Source: LMUY01 sp964235495
Lineage (GTDB): Bacteria; Pseudomonadota; Alphaproteobacteria; Acetobacterales; Acetobacteraceae
Reading direction: 5' to 3'
Length of the DNA stretch: 64,000 nucleotides
NCBI GenBank assembly: GCA_964235495.1
Contig: CAXSAX010000013.1
Coordinates: 21,233 to 85,232, forward strand
The notes beneath the pieces were generated by a model. The model searched no databases, was not told the DNA's origin, and saw nothing but the letters and a program-made list of their open reading frames with translations. Each line of letters begins with the position of its first letter. Positions within the stretch are counted from its first letter, which is position 1. Below are positions 7,862-16,842 of the stretch, piece by piece. A program made the translations under genes and the position numbers.

Positions 7862-9400
7862 GTGGGACAGCTTTACGAGGCCGCCGACATCGCGAAGAAC
7901 TACGCCAGCGTGTCCGTTCTGCGCGGCGTCAGCTTGTCGCTGCATCCCGGCCGCGTGCACACGATGATGGGCGAGAACGGCGCCGGCAAATCGACGCTGT
8001 TCAAGATCCTGTCCGGCCAGGTGCAGCCTACGGCGGGGCAGCTCCTCCTGGATGGCGCGCCGGTCACGCTCGACAACCCGCAGGCCGCGCACCGCCAGGG
8101 CATCTACCTGGTGCCGCAGGAGCCGGCGCTGATGCCGGAGCTGAGCGTGGCGGAGACCATGTTCGTGGGCCAGCTGCCGGTCAGGGGGCGCCTGCTCCGC
8201 CGCATCGATTGGCCGGCGATCCGCCAGCAGGCGCGCGCCGCCCTGGACGCCCTCGGGCTGGACATCGACGTGGACCAGCAGGCCCTGCACCTCTCGATCG
8301 CGCAGCAGCAGCAGGTGGAGTGCGCCAAGGCGCTACTGCGGGGCTGCCGCATCATCCTGTTCGACGAGCCGACCTCGCCGCTGACTACCCACGAGGTGGA
8401 GCGGCTGTTCGCCATCATGCGCCGGCTGCGCGGCGATGGCTGCACGCTGGGCTTCATCAGCCACCGCATGGACGAGGTGCTGGAGATCAGCGACGACATC
8501 AGCGTGTTGCGCGACGGCGCCCTGGTGGACACGGTGGCCCGCGCCGGGTTCGACCGGGTGCGGCTGATGTCGCAGATGGTCGGGCGCGAGATGAAGGTGA
8601 TCCCCCGGCGCCAGTGGTCGGCGGCGACCACGGCGCCGGCGCTGCAGGTGGAGGGGCTCAGCCACGCGCCGCGCTTCGCCGACGTGGGCTTCACGCTGCA
8701 CCGGGGGGAAATCCTCGGCCTGGCGGGGCTGGTCGGCGCCGGGCGCACCGAGGTCGCCGAGACCATCTTCGGCGTGCGCGCGCGCGATGCCGGCCGGGTG
8801 CGGCTCGATGGCGATGACATCACGGGGCTGTCCGCCCACGCGGTGATCCGCAAGGGGCTGGTGTATGCCCCGGAGGACCGCGCGCGGCACGGCGCCGTGC
8901 TGCCGATGAGCATCGCCGAGAACCTCACCTCCGGCCTGCTCGACCGGGTGCGGCAGCGCTGGGGGCTTATCGACGGCGGGCACGAGCGGCAGATCGCCGA
9001 CGCCACCGTGTCGCGCTACCGGGTGCGCTGCGCCAGCACCGGGCAGGCCTTGCGGCAGCTTTCGGGCGGCAACCAGCAGAAGGTCGTGTTCGGCAAGTGG
9101 ATGGGCCTGTCGCCGAAAGTGGCGATCCTGGACGAGCCGACGCGCGGCGTCGACGTCGGCGCGAAGGATGAGATTTACGAGCTGATCGAGAGCCTGGCGC
9201 GCGAAGGCATGGCGATCCTGGTGATCTCGTCCGAGATGGAGGAACTGGTGCGGCTGTGCGACCGAATCCTTTCGATGTACGAGGGCCGCATCGTGGCCGA
9301 GCTGTCCGGGGCGGAGATCACGCCGGACGCCGTCGCGCAATCCTACCTGAACCCGGCGAGCGTCGCCGCCGGCTCGGCTTCAGCAGGACTGGCCGCATGA
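7862..9400 (+). CDS. Sugar ABC importer ATPase, two-domain (RhaT/RbsA/LsrA type)
   Basis: A 512-residue protein with two fused ABC domains. Domain 1 has Walker A GENGAGKST and Walker B IILFDEPTSPL. Domain 2 has the degenerate P-loop GLVGAGRTE normal for this family, signature LSGGNQQKV and Walker B VAILDEPTRGVD. It powers import by the two permeases encoded next. The frame is open from 7712, but GTG at 7862 has GGGGA eight bases upstream and starts just before the conserved domain. It overlaps the next gene by ATGA. The order ATPase, permease, permease, binding protein is that of rhamnose- and AI-2-type importers. Confidence 0.93.
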   Translation: MGQLYEAADIAKNYASVSVLRGVSLSLHPGRVHTMMGENGAGKSTLFKILSGQVQPTAGQLLLDGAPVTLDNPQAAHRQGIYLVPQEPALMPELSVAETMFVGQLPVRGRLLRRIDWPAIRQQARAALDALGLDIDVDQQALHLSIAQQQQVECAKALLRGCRIILFDEPTSPLTTHEVERLFAIMRRLRGDGCTLGFISHRMDEVLEISDDISVLRDGALVDTVARAGFDRVRLMSQMVGREMKVIPRRQWSAATTAPALQVEGLSHAPRFADVGFTLHRGEILGLAGLVGAGRTEVAETIFGVRARDAGRVRLDGDDITGLSAHAVIRKGLVYAPEDRARHGAVLPMSIAENLTSGLLDRVRQRWGLIDGGHERQIADATVSRYRVRCASTGQALRQLSGGNQQKVVFGKWMGLSPKVAILDEPTRGVDVGAKDEIYELIESLAREGMAILVISSEMEELVRLCDRILSMYEGRIVAELSGAEITPDAVAQSYLNPASVAAGSASAGLAA

Positions 9401-10362
9401 GGATCAGCCTACCCCGGCGCGAGCGCCGCGAGCTGACCTTGCTGGTGGCGATCCTCGCCGCCGTGGCGGTGGTGGGCGTGGCCCGGCCGCATTTTATCTC
9501 GGTGCCCAACCTGCGCTTCATGCTGCTCAACTCGGTCGTGCTCTCGATCGTCGCGCTGGGGCAGACCCTGGTGATCGCCACGCGCGGGGTGGATTTGTCC
9601 GTGGCGCCGGTGCTGGGGCTGAGCGCCATGGCGACGGGGCTGCTTGCGCAGGGCGGCGGGCTGCCGCTGGCCGCCGCCTTCGGCCTCGCGCTGCTGATCG
9701 GGCTGGTGCTGGGCGCCGTCAACGGCGTGCTGGTGGCGCGGCTGACGATCCCGCCGATCATCACCACCCTCGGCACGTACAGCCTTTACACGGGGCTGAT
9801 CTTCATCGTGTCCAACGGCGCGCAAGTCAACTCGGTGCCGCCCGCCTATGACACCCTGGGCAATGGCGTGCTGACGCCGCTGCTGCCGGTGCCGATCCCC
9901 GTGCTGCTGCTAGGCTTGGTGCTGGCGCTGACCTGGTTCATGCTCGGCCACACCCGGTTCGGCCGCGCCTGCCTCGCGGTCGGCAACAACAGCGCCGCCG
10001 CCTACAACGCGGGCATCCCGGTGATGGCGACCCAAGTGGGCGTCTATGCGCTGTCCGGCCTGTTCGCGGCGCTCTCCGGGCTGATCTTCCTCTGCTACAC
10101 CGGCTCCGCCACCGTCACCACCGGCACTGGCGACCATCTGGAGCTGCAATCCATCGCCGTGGCGCTGATCGGCGGCACGGCCATTGCCGGCGGACGGGCG
10201 TCCATGGTGGGCACCGTGCTCGGCAGCGTGTTCCTCAGCGTGGCGCTGACCGGCCTGGTGTTCGTGCAGGTGCCGCCGATCTGGTACTCGGCGGGCGAGG
10301 GGTTGATGATCCTCGTCACGGTGGCCGCCGGCAGCCGCCAGGCGCGGGCGGCCTTGGGATGA
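9397..10362 (+). CDS. Sugar ABC importer permease 1 (RbsC/RhaP family)
   Basis: A 321-residue inner-membrane protein with about eight to ten hydrophobic segments and the BPD_transp_2 signatures VIATRGVDLSVAPVLGLSAM and ALIGGTAIAGGRAS. It pairs with the second permease to form the channel. The ATG at 9397 overlaps the ATPase stop (ATGA), and its own stop overlaps the next start in the same way, so the importer genes are translationally coupled. Confidence 0.92.
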   Translation: MRISLPRRERRELTLLVAILAAVAVVGVARPHFISVPNLRFMLLNSVVLSIVALGQTLVIATRGVDLSVAPVLGLSAMATGLLAQGGGLPLAAAFGLALLIGLVLGAVNGVLVARLTIPPIITTLGTYSLYTGLIFIVSNGAQVNSVPPAYDTLGNGVLTPLLPVPIPVLLLGLVLALTWFMLGHTRFGRACLAVGNNSAAAYNAGIPVMATQVGVYALSGLFAALSGLIFLCYTGSATVTTGTGDHLELQSIAVALIGGTAIAGGRASMVGTVLGSVFLSVALTGLVFVQVPPIWYSAGEGLMILVTVAAGSRQARAALG

Positions 10363-11366
10363 CCAACTGGGAGAAATCGCTCGCCGTCCTGCTGGCGCTG
10401 CTGCTCGCCGGCCTGATCGCGGGGGTGCCGGGCTTTTATCCGGGGCTCGGCGGCCTGCTGGCGCTGGGCGAGAGCTTCCTGCCATTCGGCCTCGTGGCGC
10501 TGGGGCTGTCGGTGGTGATCCTGACCGGCGGGATCGACCTCTCGGTCGGCGCCGTCGCCGGGCTGTCCGCGGTGGTGATGGCGCAGCTGTGGAACGTCGC
10601 GGGCGTGCCGATCTGGCTGGCGGCGCTGGCCGGCCTCGCCACGGGCGGGGTGCTGGGGGCGCTGAACGGCTGGGTGATCACCCGGCTGCGGGTCGAGCCG
10701 CTGATCGCCACGCTGGCCAGCAGCTTCATCTATGGGAGCGTCGCCACGGCGCTTGCCGGCGACGCCCCGCCCTCGGGCTTTCCGAACAGCTTCGCCGCCC
10801 TCGGCGCCGGCGCGATCGGCGGTGTGCTGCCCTACCAGGTGGTGCTGTTCGCCGTGCTCGCGGTGGCGTTCGGCCTGGTGGCCGGGCACAGCAAGTTCGG
10901 TCGCAAGGTGGTCATGGTCGGCTACAACAGCGAGGCGGCGCGCTACTCCGGCGTGCGCGTCGGGCGTATTCTGGTCGCGGCCTACGTGATCAGCGGGGTG
11001 ATGGCGGCACTCGCGGGCATCGTGCTCGCCGCCTACTACAACGCCGTGCGGGCCGACATGGGGGACGTGCTGCTGCTGACCACCATCACCATGGTGGTGC
11101 TCGGCGGCATCAGCATCTTCGGCGGCGAGGGCGGCATGGCGGGCGTGGTGATCGCCGTGCTGGTGCTCGGCTTCCTGCGGCAGGGCATGCTGATCGCGGG
11201 CTTCTCCGACATGCTGACCACCATGCTGACGGGCGCCATCCTGCTCGCCGCCATCGCCATCAAGAATACCGTCGCCGGCCGCGGAACCGGGTTGGGGCAG
11301 CTGCTCGGCCGGCTCGCTCCGCGCAAGGCCATCCCTGCAACCACAAAGGAAACCTCCCTGAAATGA
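10359..11366 (+). CDS. Sugar ABC importer permease 2 (RbsC/RhaQ family)
   Basis: A 335-residue multi-pass protein similar in layout to permease 1 but distinct in sequence; the conserved strings are ILTGGIDLSVGAVAGLS and VLGGISIFGGEGG. Two different permeases per importer is the pattern of rhamnose (RhaPQ) and AI-2 (LsrCD) systems, and unlike the single-permease ribose and xylose systems. Both ends are ATGA overlaps. Confidence 0.92.
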   Translation: MTNWEKSLAVLLALLLAGLIAGVPGFYPGLGGLLALGESFLPFGLVALGLSVVILTGGIDLSVGAVAGLSAVVMAQLWNVAGVPIWLAALAGLATGGVLGALNGWVITRLRVEPLIATLASSFIYGSVATALAGDAPPSGFPNSFAALGAGAIGGVLPYQVVLFAVLAVAFGLVAGHSKFGRKVVMVGYNSEAARYSGVRVGRILVAAYVISGVMAALAGIVLAAYYNAVRADMGDVLLLTTITMVVLGGISIFGGEGGMAGVVIAVLVLGFLRQGMLIAGFSDMLTTMLTGAILLAAIAIKNTVAGRGTGLGQLLGRLAPRKAIPATTKETSLK

Positions 11367-12355
11367 ACGCATTCAAGGCTGCCATCCTGGCCGCGCCGCT
11401 GCTGCTGGCGATCCCCACGCCGTCCAGCGCGGCCAATCCGGACACCAGCAAGGCGATCAAGGTCGCCATGGTGCCCAAGCTGGTCGGGCTGTCGGTGTTC
11501 AAGGCGAACGAGCAGGGCGCCGCCGCGGAGGCCAAGCAGCTGAACATCGACTTCCTCTACACCGGCCCGGTGACGGCCTCGGCGCAGGGCCAGGTGGACG
11601 TGTTCAACAGCCTGATCGCCCGGCGCTTCAACGTGATCACCACGACGGCGAACAATCCGACGCAGCTGGCGCCGGCGCTGCGCCGCGCCCGGCAGCAAGG
11701 CATCAAGGTCGTCTCCTACGACAGCGACGTGACGCCGGATGCGCGCGACGTGTTCGTGCAGAACACCGACTACGCCGCGCACGGCAAGGCGCTGGTAGAG
11801 GCGGTGGCGAAGTTCGCCGGGCCCAAGGCGCAGGTGGCGATCCTATCCTCCACGCCGGACGCCACCATCCAGAACGAGTGGATCAAGGCGCTGACCGCCT
11901 ACATGGCCAGCGCGTACCCGGACATGAAGATCGTCACCACCCAGTATGGCCAGTCCAGCCCGTCGCAGTCGCTGACCGCGGGGCAGAACATCCTGCAAGC
12001 CAATCCCGGCGTGACCGGCATCATCGCGCCCGACGGCGCGGCGGAGGTGGGGGCTGCGGCCGCGGTGGAGAAGCTGGGCATGACCGGCAAGGTGTTCGTC
12101 ACCGGGTGCAGCGATCCTGACTCGATCCGCCAGTACGTGAAGTCCGGCATCATCCGCGAGAGCCCGCTCTGGGACGAGGTGAAGGAGGGCGCGCTGGTGA
12201 TGCAGGTGGCCCGCCTGGCGGCAAACAACGCCGTGCCGGCGAACGGCACCATCACGGCCGGCGAACTCGGCACGTTCACGGTGAAGGACAACGTCATCGT
12301 GTTCAGCGAGCCGCTGGTGTTCAACGCGAACAACATCGACGACTACCACTTCTGA
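11363..12355 (+). CDS. Periplasmic sugar-binding protein of the importer (RhaS-like)
   Basis: The 330-residue product has a Sec signal peptide (cut near PSSA-AN, residues 23-24) and a type I periplasmic binding fold. The mature start IKVAMVPKLVGLSVFKANEQG is typical of RhaS/LsrB-type proteins that bind a furanose-like or open-chain ligand. It delivers ligand to the two permeases. The ligand cannot be read from sequence; the downstream tetronate genes suggest a four-carbon acid sugar, its lactone or a precursor. The ATG overlaps the permease stop. Confidence 0.92.
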   Translation: MNAFKAAILAAPLLLAIPTPSSAANPDTSKAIKVAMVPKLVGLSVFKANEQGAAAEAKQLNIDFLYTGPVTASAQGQVDVFNSLIARRFNVITTTANNPTQLAPALRRARQQGIKVVSYDSDVTPDARDVFVQNTDYAAHGKALVEAVAKFAGPKAQVAILSSTPDATIQNEWIKALTAYMASAYPDMKIVTTQYGQSSPSQSLTAGQNILQANPGVTGIIAPDGAAEVGAAAAVEKLGMTGKVFVTGCSDPDSIRQYVKSGIIRESPLWDEVKEGALVMQVARLAANNAVPANGTITAGELGTFTVKDNVIVFSEPLVFNANNIDDYHF

Positions 12356-12392
12356 GACGGGCCTGACCCGAACAGCGAAAGAACACCGATCC

Positions 12393-13289
12393 ATGAAGCG
12401 CATCCTATTCACCGGCGGCAGCGGCAAGGCCGGCCGGCATGCCGTGCAGTATTTGGCCGAGCAGGGCTACCGCGTGCTCAACATCGACACCAAGCCGCTC
12501 GACAACCCGGCGGTGCGCACGCTGCTGACCGACATCACCGATGCCGGGCAGCTGTTCAACGCGTTCGCCTCGTACACCGGGCTGCATGAGTTCGACCCCG
12601 ACCTGCGCCCGGAGAAGATCGACGCAGTGGTGCACTTCGCCGCCATCCCGCGCGTCATGCTGGTGCCAGACAACGAGGTTTACCGCATCAACGTGATGGG
12701 CACCTACAACGTGCTGGACGCGGCGACCAAGTTCGGCATCCCCAAGGTGATCATCGCCTCCAGCGAGACGACCTACGGCGTGGTGTTCGCCAACACACCG
12801 CGCGAGCCGGAATACTTCCCGCTCGACGAGGAATACCCGGTCGATCCGATGGACAGCTACGCGCTGTCCAAGATCTGCAACGAGCGCACCGCCCGCGGCT
12901 TCTCGCTGCGCAACGGCACCGACATCTACGCGCTGCGGATCGGCAACGTGATCGAGCCGGACGAGTACGCGCTGTTCCCCGGCTGGTTCGCCACGCCGGA
13001 CTTCCGCAAGAAGATCGCCTGGAGCTACATCGACGCGCGGGACCTCGGCGAGATCGTCCGGCTGGCCATCGAGAAGGACGGCCTGGGCTTCCAGGTGTTC
13101 AACGCCGCCAACGACCACAGCTCGTCGGACCTGCCGACCGCGGAGCTACTGCGGCGCTACTACCCGAAGGTGCCGGTGCGCGGCAGCCTCGGCGAGTTCG
13201 AGAGCCTGCTGTCCAACAAGAAGACGCGCGAGGTGCTGGGCTTCAAGGAGAAGCACGACTGGCGCCAGTACGTGAAGACCAACACCTAG
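12393..13289 (+). CDS. NAD-dependent epimerase/dehydratase (extended SDR) of the sugar-acid operon
   Basis: The 298-residue extended SDR has the nucleotide loop FTGGSGKAGRH near the N-terminus, VVHFAAIPR, the serine region ASSETTYG and the YxxxK pair in DSYALSK. Members oxidise or epimerise sugars or their derivatives. D-erythronate dehydrogenase (DenD) of tetronate clusters is also an extended SDR, but this sequence does not clearly match what I recall of DenD. A sugar 1-dehydrogenase role would also fit. It lies 37 bases after the binding-protein gene with only a weak ribosome site. Confidence 0.8.
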   Translation: MKRILFTGGSGKAGRHAVQYLAEQGYRVLNIDTKPLDNPAVRTLLTDITDAGQLFNAFASYTGLHEFDPDLRPEKIDAVVHFAAIPRVMLVPDNEVYRINVMGTYNVLDAATKFGIPKVIIASSETTYGVVFANTPREPEYFPLDEEYPVDPMDSYALSKICNERTARGFSLRNGTDIYALRIGNVIEPDEYALFPGWFATPDFRKKIAWSYIDARDLGEIVRLAIEKDGLGFQVFNAANDHSSSDLPTAELLRRYYPKVPVRGSLGEFESLLSNKKTREVLGFKEKHDWRQYVKTNT

Positions 13290-13295
13290 CACGAC

Positions 13296-13319
13296 GGGGC
13301 TGTCCGCAGCGACGGCCCC
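13296..13319 (+). terminator. Intercistronic hairpin inside the sugar-acid operon
   Basis: A nine-pair stem (GGGGCTGTC / GACGGCCCC, one G-T) with a six-base loop lies between the SDR gene and the LtnD-like gene. There is no T run; TTCCCC follows. It may dampen transcription or protect the upstream message rather than end it, since the next genes clearly belong to the same locus. Confidence 0.4.
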
Positions 13320-13345
13320 TTCCCCACCGCGGCAAGGAGCCCAGC

Positions 13346-14269
13346 ATGACGCAGCAGGACCGCAAGGCGGCGGTGATCGGACTCGGATCGATGGGGCTCG
13401 GCATGGCGCAGTCCCTGCTCCGCGCCGGGTTCGCCGTGTCCGGCTTTGATGTCGCCGAAGCCGCGGCCAGCCGCCTGGCCGCGGCCGGCGGCACCGTGGC
13501 GGCGAGCCCGGCAGAGGCCGCGCAGGGCGCCGGCACCGTGGTCGCCGTGGTGGTGAACGCCGCGCAGACCGAGGCCGTGCTGTTCGGGCCGCAGGGCTGC
13601 GCCGAGACCATGCCGGCCGACGCCGTGTTCATCGCCTCGGCCACCATGGCGCCGGACATGGCCCGGCGCCTGGCCGCGCGGCTGGAGGCGACCGGTCGGT
13701 GCTACTTGGACGCGCCGATGAGCGGTGGCGCCGCGCGGGCGGCGGACGGCACGCTCACCATGCTGGCCTCGGGCAGCGCCGCCGCGTTCGCCCGCGCCCG
13801 CCCGGCGCTCGATGCGATGACCGGCACGCTGTACGAGCTGGGCGACGCGGCGGGCCAGGGAGCGGCGTTCAAGATGGTCAACCAATTGCTGGCGGGCGTG
13901 CACATCGCCGCCGCCTGCGAGGCCATGGCCTTCGCCGCGCGCCAGGGCCTCGACCTTGCCCGGGTGTACGAGGTTATTACCAAGTCGGCCGGCAATTCCT
14001 GGATGTTCGAGAACCGCGTCCCGCACGTGCTCGAGGGCGACTACACGCCTCGCAGCGCCATCAACATCTTTACCAAAGACCTCGGCATCGTCCTCGACAT
14101 GGCGCGCGAGGCGCAGTTCCCGGTGCCGGTCGCCGGCGCGGCGCTGCAGATGTACCTGATGACGGCGGCGGCCGGCATGGGGCGCGACGACGACGCGTCC
14201 GTCGCCCGGCTGTACGCTCAGATCGCCGGCCTGTCGCTGCCAGGCCGCGCCGACCCGGGAGACCAGTGA
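13346..14269 (+). CDS. ltnD: L-threonate dehydrogenase homologue (LtnD, beta-hydroxyacid dehydrogenase family)
   Basis: LtnD oxidises L-threonate at C2 to 2-oxotetronate with NAD. The 307-residue product has the Rossmann start VIGLGSMGLGMAQSLL, substrate loop DAPMSGG (122-128) and catalytic helix AAFKMVNQ with K176 and N179. The identification rests on its place directly before 2-oxotetronate isomerase and 3-oxotetronate kinase homologues, the published order for this pathway. D-glycerate-type substrates remain possible. The ATG has AAGGAG upstream, and the stop overlaps the next ATG by one base (TGATG). Confidence 0.85.
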   Translation: MTQQDRKAAVIGLGSMGLGMAQSLLRAGFAVSGFDVAEAAASRLAAAGGTVAASPAEAAQGAGTVVAVVVNAAQTEAVLFGPQGCAETMPADAVFIASATMAPDMARRLAARLEATGRCYLDAPMSGGAARAADGTLTMLASGSAAAFARARPALDAMTGTLYELGDAAGQGAAFKMVNQLLAGVHIAAACEAMAFAARQGLDLARVYEVITKSAGNSWMFENRVPHVLEGDYTPRSAINIFTKDLGIVLDMAREAQFPVPVAGAALQMYLMTAAAGMGRDDDASVARLYAQIAGLSLPGRADPGDQ

Positions 14270-15054
14270 TGCCGCGCTTCGCCGCCAATCTGACCATGAT
14301 GTTCACCGAGCATGCGTTCCTGGACCGTTTCGACGTCGCGGCGGAGGCCGGGTTCGAGGCAGTGGAGTTCCTGTTCCCGTACGAGGCGTCGCCGGAGGCG
14401 GTCGCCGAGCGGGTCGGGCGCAACAAGCTCACCGTAGCGCTGTTCAACATGCCGCCCGGCAATTGGGCCGCCGGCGAGCGCGGGCTCGCTGCCCTGCCGG
14501 CGCGCGCCGCTGACGTGCAGGCCGGGCTGGCGCGGGCGCTGGAATACGCCGAGGCGACCGGCGCCGGACGCCTGCACCTGATGGCCGGGCTGGCTGACGC
14601 GAGCGACCCGGCGGCCCAGCGCGCCTATCGCGCCGCCGTGACGCTCTGCGCCGGCCGCCTCGCGGAGCGCGGGCTGGACCTGGTGCTGGAGCCGATCAAC
14701 GGGCGCGACATGCCGGGCTACTTCCTCAACGACTTCAACGCGGCGGCCCGGCTCATCGCGGAGCTCGGGCTGTCCAACCTGAAGCTGCAGTTCGACCTGT
14801 ACCACTGCCAAATCATCCATGGCGACCTGACGATGGCGCTGCGCCGGCTGATGCCGATCACCGGCCATGTCCAGGTGGCCGGCGTGCCGTCCCGCAACGA
14901 GCCGGACGGCGAGGAGCTGAACTGGCCGTTCCTGTTCGCCGAGCTGGACCGCCTGGGCTACGCCGGGTTCATCGGCTGCGAGTACCGTCCGCGCGCCGGC
15001 ACGCTGGCCGGGCTGGGATGGTTCGCGCCGTTCGCGGCCCGCCGCGCGGGATGA
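14269..15054 (+). CDS. otnI: 2-oxo-tetronate isomerase homologue (OtnI, hydroxypyruvate-isomerase-like TIM barrel)
   Basis: The 261-residue xylose-isomerase-like barrel starts PRFAANLTMMFTE and carries the metal and acid residues in LVLEPINGRDMPGYF, LQFDLYHCQ and IGCEYRP. OtnI converts 2-oxotetronate to 3-oxotetronate; hydroxypyruvate isomerase (Hyi) is the close alternative, but the kinase partner favours OtnI. It overlaps ltnD by one base and the kinase gene by ATGA. Confidence 0.86.
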   Translation: MPRFAANLTMMFTEHAFLDRFDVAAEAGFEAVEFLFPYEASPEAVAERVGRNKLTVALFNMPPGNWAAGERGLAALPARAADVQAGLARALEYAEATGAGRLHLMAGLADASDPAAQRAYRAAVTLCAGRLAERGLDLVLEPINGRDMPGYFLNDFNAAARLIAELGLSNLKLQFDLYHCQIIHGDLTMALRRLMPITGHVQVAGVPSRNEPDGEELNWPFLFAELDRLGYAGFIGCEYRPRAGTLAGLGWFAPFAARRAG

Positions 15055-16343
15055 GCATCGCCCTGGGCTGCATCGCCGACGACTACACGGGCGCCTCGGA
15101 CCTCGCGAGCATGCTGTCGCTGAACGGGCTGCGCACCGTGCAGACCGTCGGCGTGCCGAAGGACAGCCTCGACCTGGCGGACGCGGATGCGGTCGTGGTC
15201 TCGCTCAAGAGCCGGTCGGTCGCGGCGGCACAGGCGGTGGCGATGTCGCTGGAGGCGGAGCGGTGGCTGCGCGGCCGGGGCGCCGCCCACGTGCTGTTCA
15301 AGATCTGCTCGACCTTCGACTCGACCGATGCGGGCAACATCGGCCCCGTGCTGGAAGCGTTGCGCGACCGCGCCGGCGGCGGCATCGTGCCGGTGAACCC
15401 GGCGTTCCCCGAGAATCACCGCACGGTGTTCCAGGGCTACCTGTTCGTCGGCGACCGGCCGCTGCACGAGACCCCGATGAAGGACCACCCGCTCAACCCC
15501 ATGCGCGACGCCAACCTGGTGCGCGTGCTCGCCCGGCAAAGCTCCGGGCCGGTGGGCCTGGTGCCGCTCGCCGTGGTGGAGGCGGGCGCCGACGCGGTGC
15601 GCGCCGCGCTGGCCGACGCAGCCGCCAAGGGCTGCGTGGCGGCCATCGTCGATGCGGTGGCGCCGCGCCACCTGGACGTGATCGGGCAGGTGGCGCTTGA
15701 CGGGCCGGTGTCCACGGGGGCGTCCGGGCTCGGTTCGAGCCTGGCGCGCGCGCTCGTGGCTCGCGGCACGGTCCGGCACGAGCCGGCGGGGGCAGGCTTG
15801 CCGTCCGCCCCCGCCGGGGAACGCAGCGCCCTGCTTGCGGGCAGTTGCTCGGCCGCGACGCTGCGCCAGGTCGCCGTCGCCGCCGGGTCCACGCCGTGCC
15901 GCCAATTGGATGTCCGGGCCTTGCTGGACGGCAGCAACGAGGTGGCTGCGGCGCTGGAATGGGCGGGCGGGCATCTTGCCGCGGGGCCGGTGCTCATCGC
16001 CAGCAGCGCGCCCGCGGACGCCCTGGCCAAGCTGCAGGGCGAGCACGGTGCGGCCCAGGCCAGCCATGCCGTCGAGCAGGCCTTCGCCGGCATCGCGGCC
16101 GGGCTGGTGGCCGCGGGGGTGAGGCGGCTGGTGGTCGCCGGCGGCGAGACATCGGGCGCGGTGGTCGATCGGCTGGGGTTGCAGGCGTTCCGGATCGGCG
16201 CCGCCATCGCGCCCGGCGTGCCGGTGCTGCACGTGGTGGGCGACCGCCATGCCGGGATGACGCTCGCCTTGAAGTCCGGCAATTTCGGCGCCGACAGCTT
16301 CTTCGCCGATGCCCTGCACGCCATGGACGCCCCCGGCTTCTAA
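15051..16343 (+). CDS. otnK: 3-oxo-tetronate 4-kinase homologue (OtnK, former DUF1537)
   Basis: OtnK phosphorylates 3-oxotetronate at C4 with ATP. The 430-residue product has the two-domain layout of the family: N-terminal substrate domain with IADDYTGASDLA, KICSTFDST and NPAFPENHRTV, and C-terminal nucleotide domain with VVAGGETSGAVV and LALKSGNFG. It is the last gene of the operon; the expected decarboxylase OtnC (class II aldolase family) that would yield dihydroxyacetone phosphate is not in the window. The ATG overlaps the otnI stop. Confidence 0.9.
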   Translation: MSIALGCIADDYTGASDLASMLSLNGLRTVQTVGVPKDSLDLADADAVVVSLKSRSVAAAQAVAMSLEAERWLRGRGAAHVLFKICSTFDSTDAGNIGPVLEALRDRAGGGIVPVNPAFPENHRTVFQGYLFVGDRPLHETPMKDHPLNPMRDANLVRVLARQSSGPVGLVPLAVVEAGADAVRAALADAAAKGCVAAIVDAVAPRHLDVIGQVALDGPVSTGASGLGSSLARALVARGTVRHEPAGAGLPSAPAGERSALLAGSCSAATLRQVAVAAGSTPCRQLDVRALLDGSNEVAAALEWAGGHLAAGPVLIASSAPADALAKLQGEHGAAQASHAVEQAFAGIAAGLVAAGVRRLVVAGGETSGAVVDRLGLQAFRIGAAIAPGVPVLHVVGDRHAGMTLALKSGNFGADSFFADALHAMDAPGF

Positions 16344-16353
16344 GCCTGCGCCG

Positions 16354-16803
16354 TCACTCGCCGAGCAGGTGCAGCGCCACCTCGCGCCGGTGCGGCGCGG
16401 CCCGGTGTTCCCACACGTAGAGCCCCTGCCAGGTGCCCAGCACCGCCTCGCCGTCCACCACGGGGATCGAGAGCTGCGTCTGGGTCAGCGCGCTGCGGAT
16501 ATGGGCGGGCATGTCGTCCGATCCCTCGGCCGCGTGCCGGTAGCCGACATCCTCCGGCACCAGCCAGCGGAAGAACGACTCAAGGTCGGCGCGCACCGTC
16601 GGGTCGGCGTTCTCTTGGATCAGCAGGGAGGCCGAGGTATGGCGGCAGAACACGGTCAGCAACCCCGTGGCGATGCCCTGCCCGGCCACCCAGGCCGCCA
16701 CGGGCGCGGTGATCGGCACCAGACCCTTGCCGGCGGTGGCGACCGTGAGCGTGTGGCACGCCTGCCTCAAAAGCCCGTCACGCCCACGAACAGGGAAAGC
16801 CAT
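16354..16803 (-). CDS. yjbQ: YjbQ family protein (UPF0047)
   Basis: A compact 150-residue protein with the conserved HTSASLLIQENADP block, a histidine-containing middle, and the YVWEHR near-terminal block of the YjbQ/UPF0047 family. Some members show weak thiamine-phosphate synthase activity, but the physiological role is unsettled. The ATG at 16803 is preceded by GGAGGT; an upstream ATG would add six residues. It faces otnK tail to tail with ten bases between stops and follows mutL on the same strand. Confidence 0.9.
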   Translation of the reverse strand: MAFPVRGRDGLLRQACHTLTVATAGKGLVPITAPVAAWVAGQGIATGLLTVFCRHTSASLLIQENADPTVRADLESFFRWLVPEDVGYRHAAEGSDDMPAHIRSALTQTQLSIPVVDGEAVLGTWQGLYVWEHRAAPHRREVALHLLGE

Positions 16804-16842
16804 GCATTCACCTCCAGCCAACGCCGCGGAGGGCGGAGCGGT

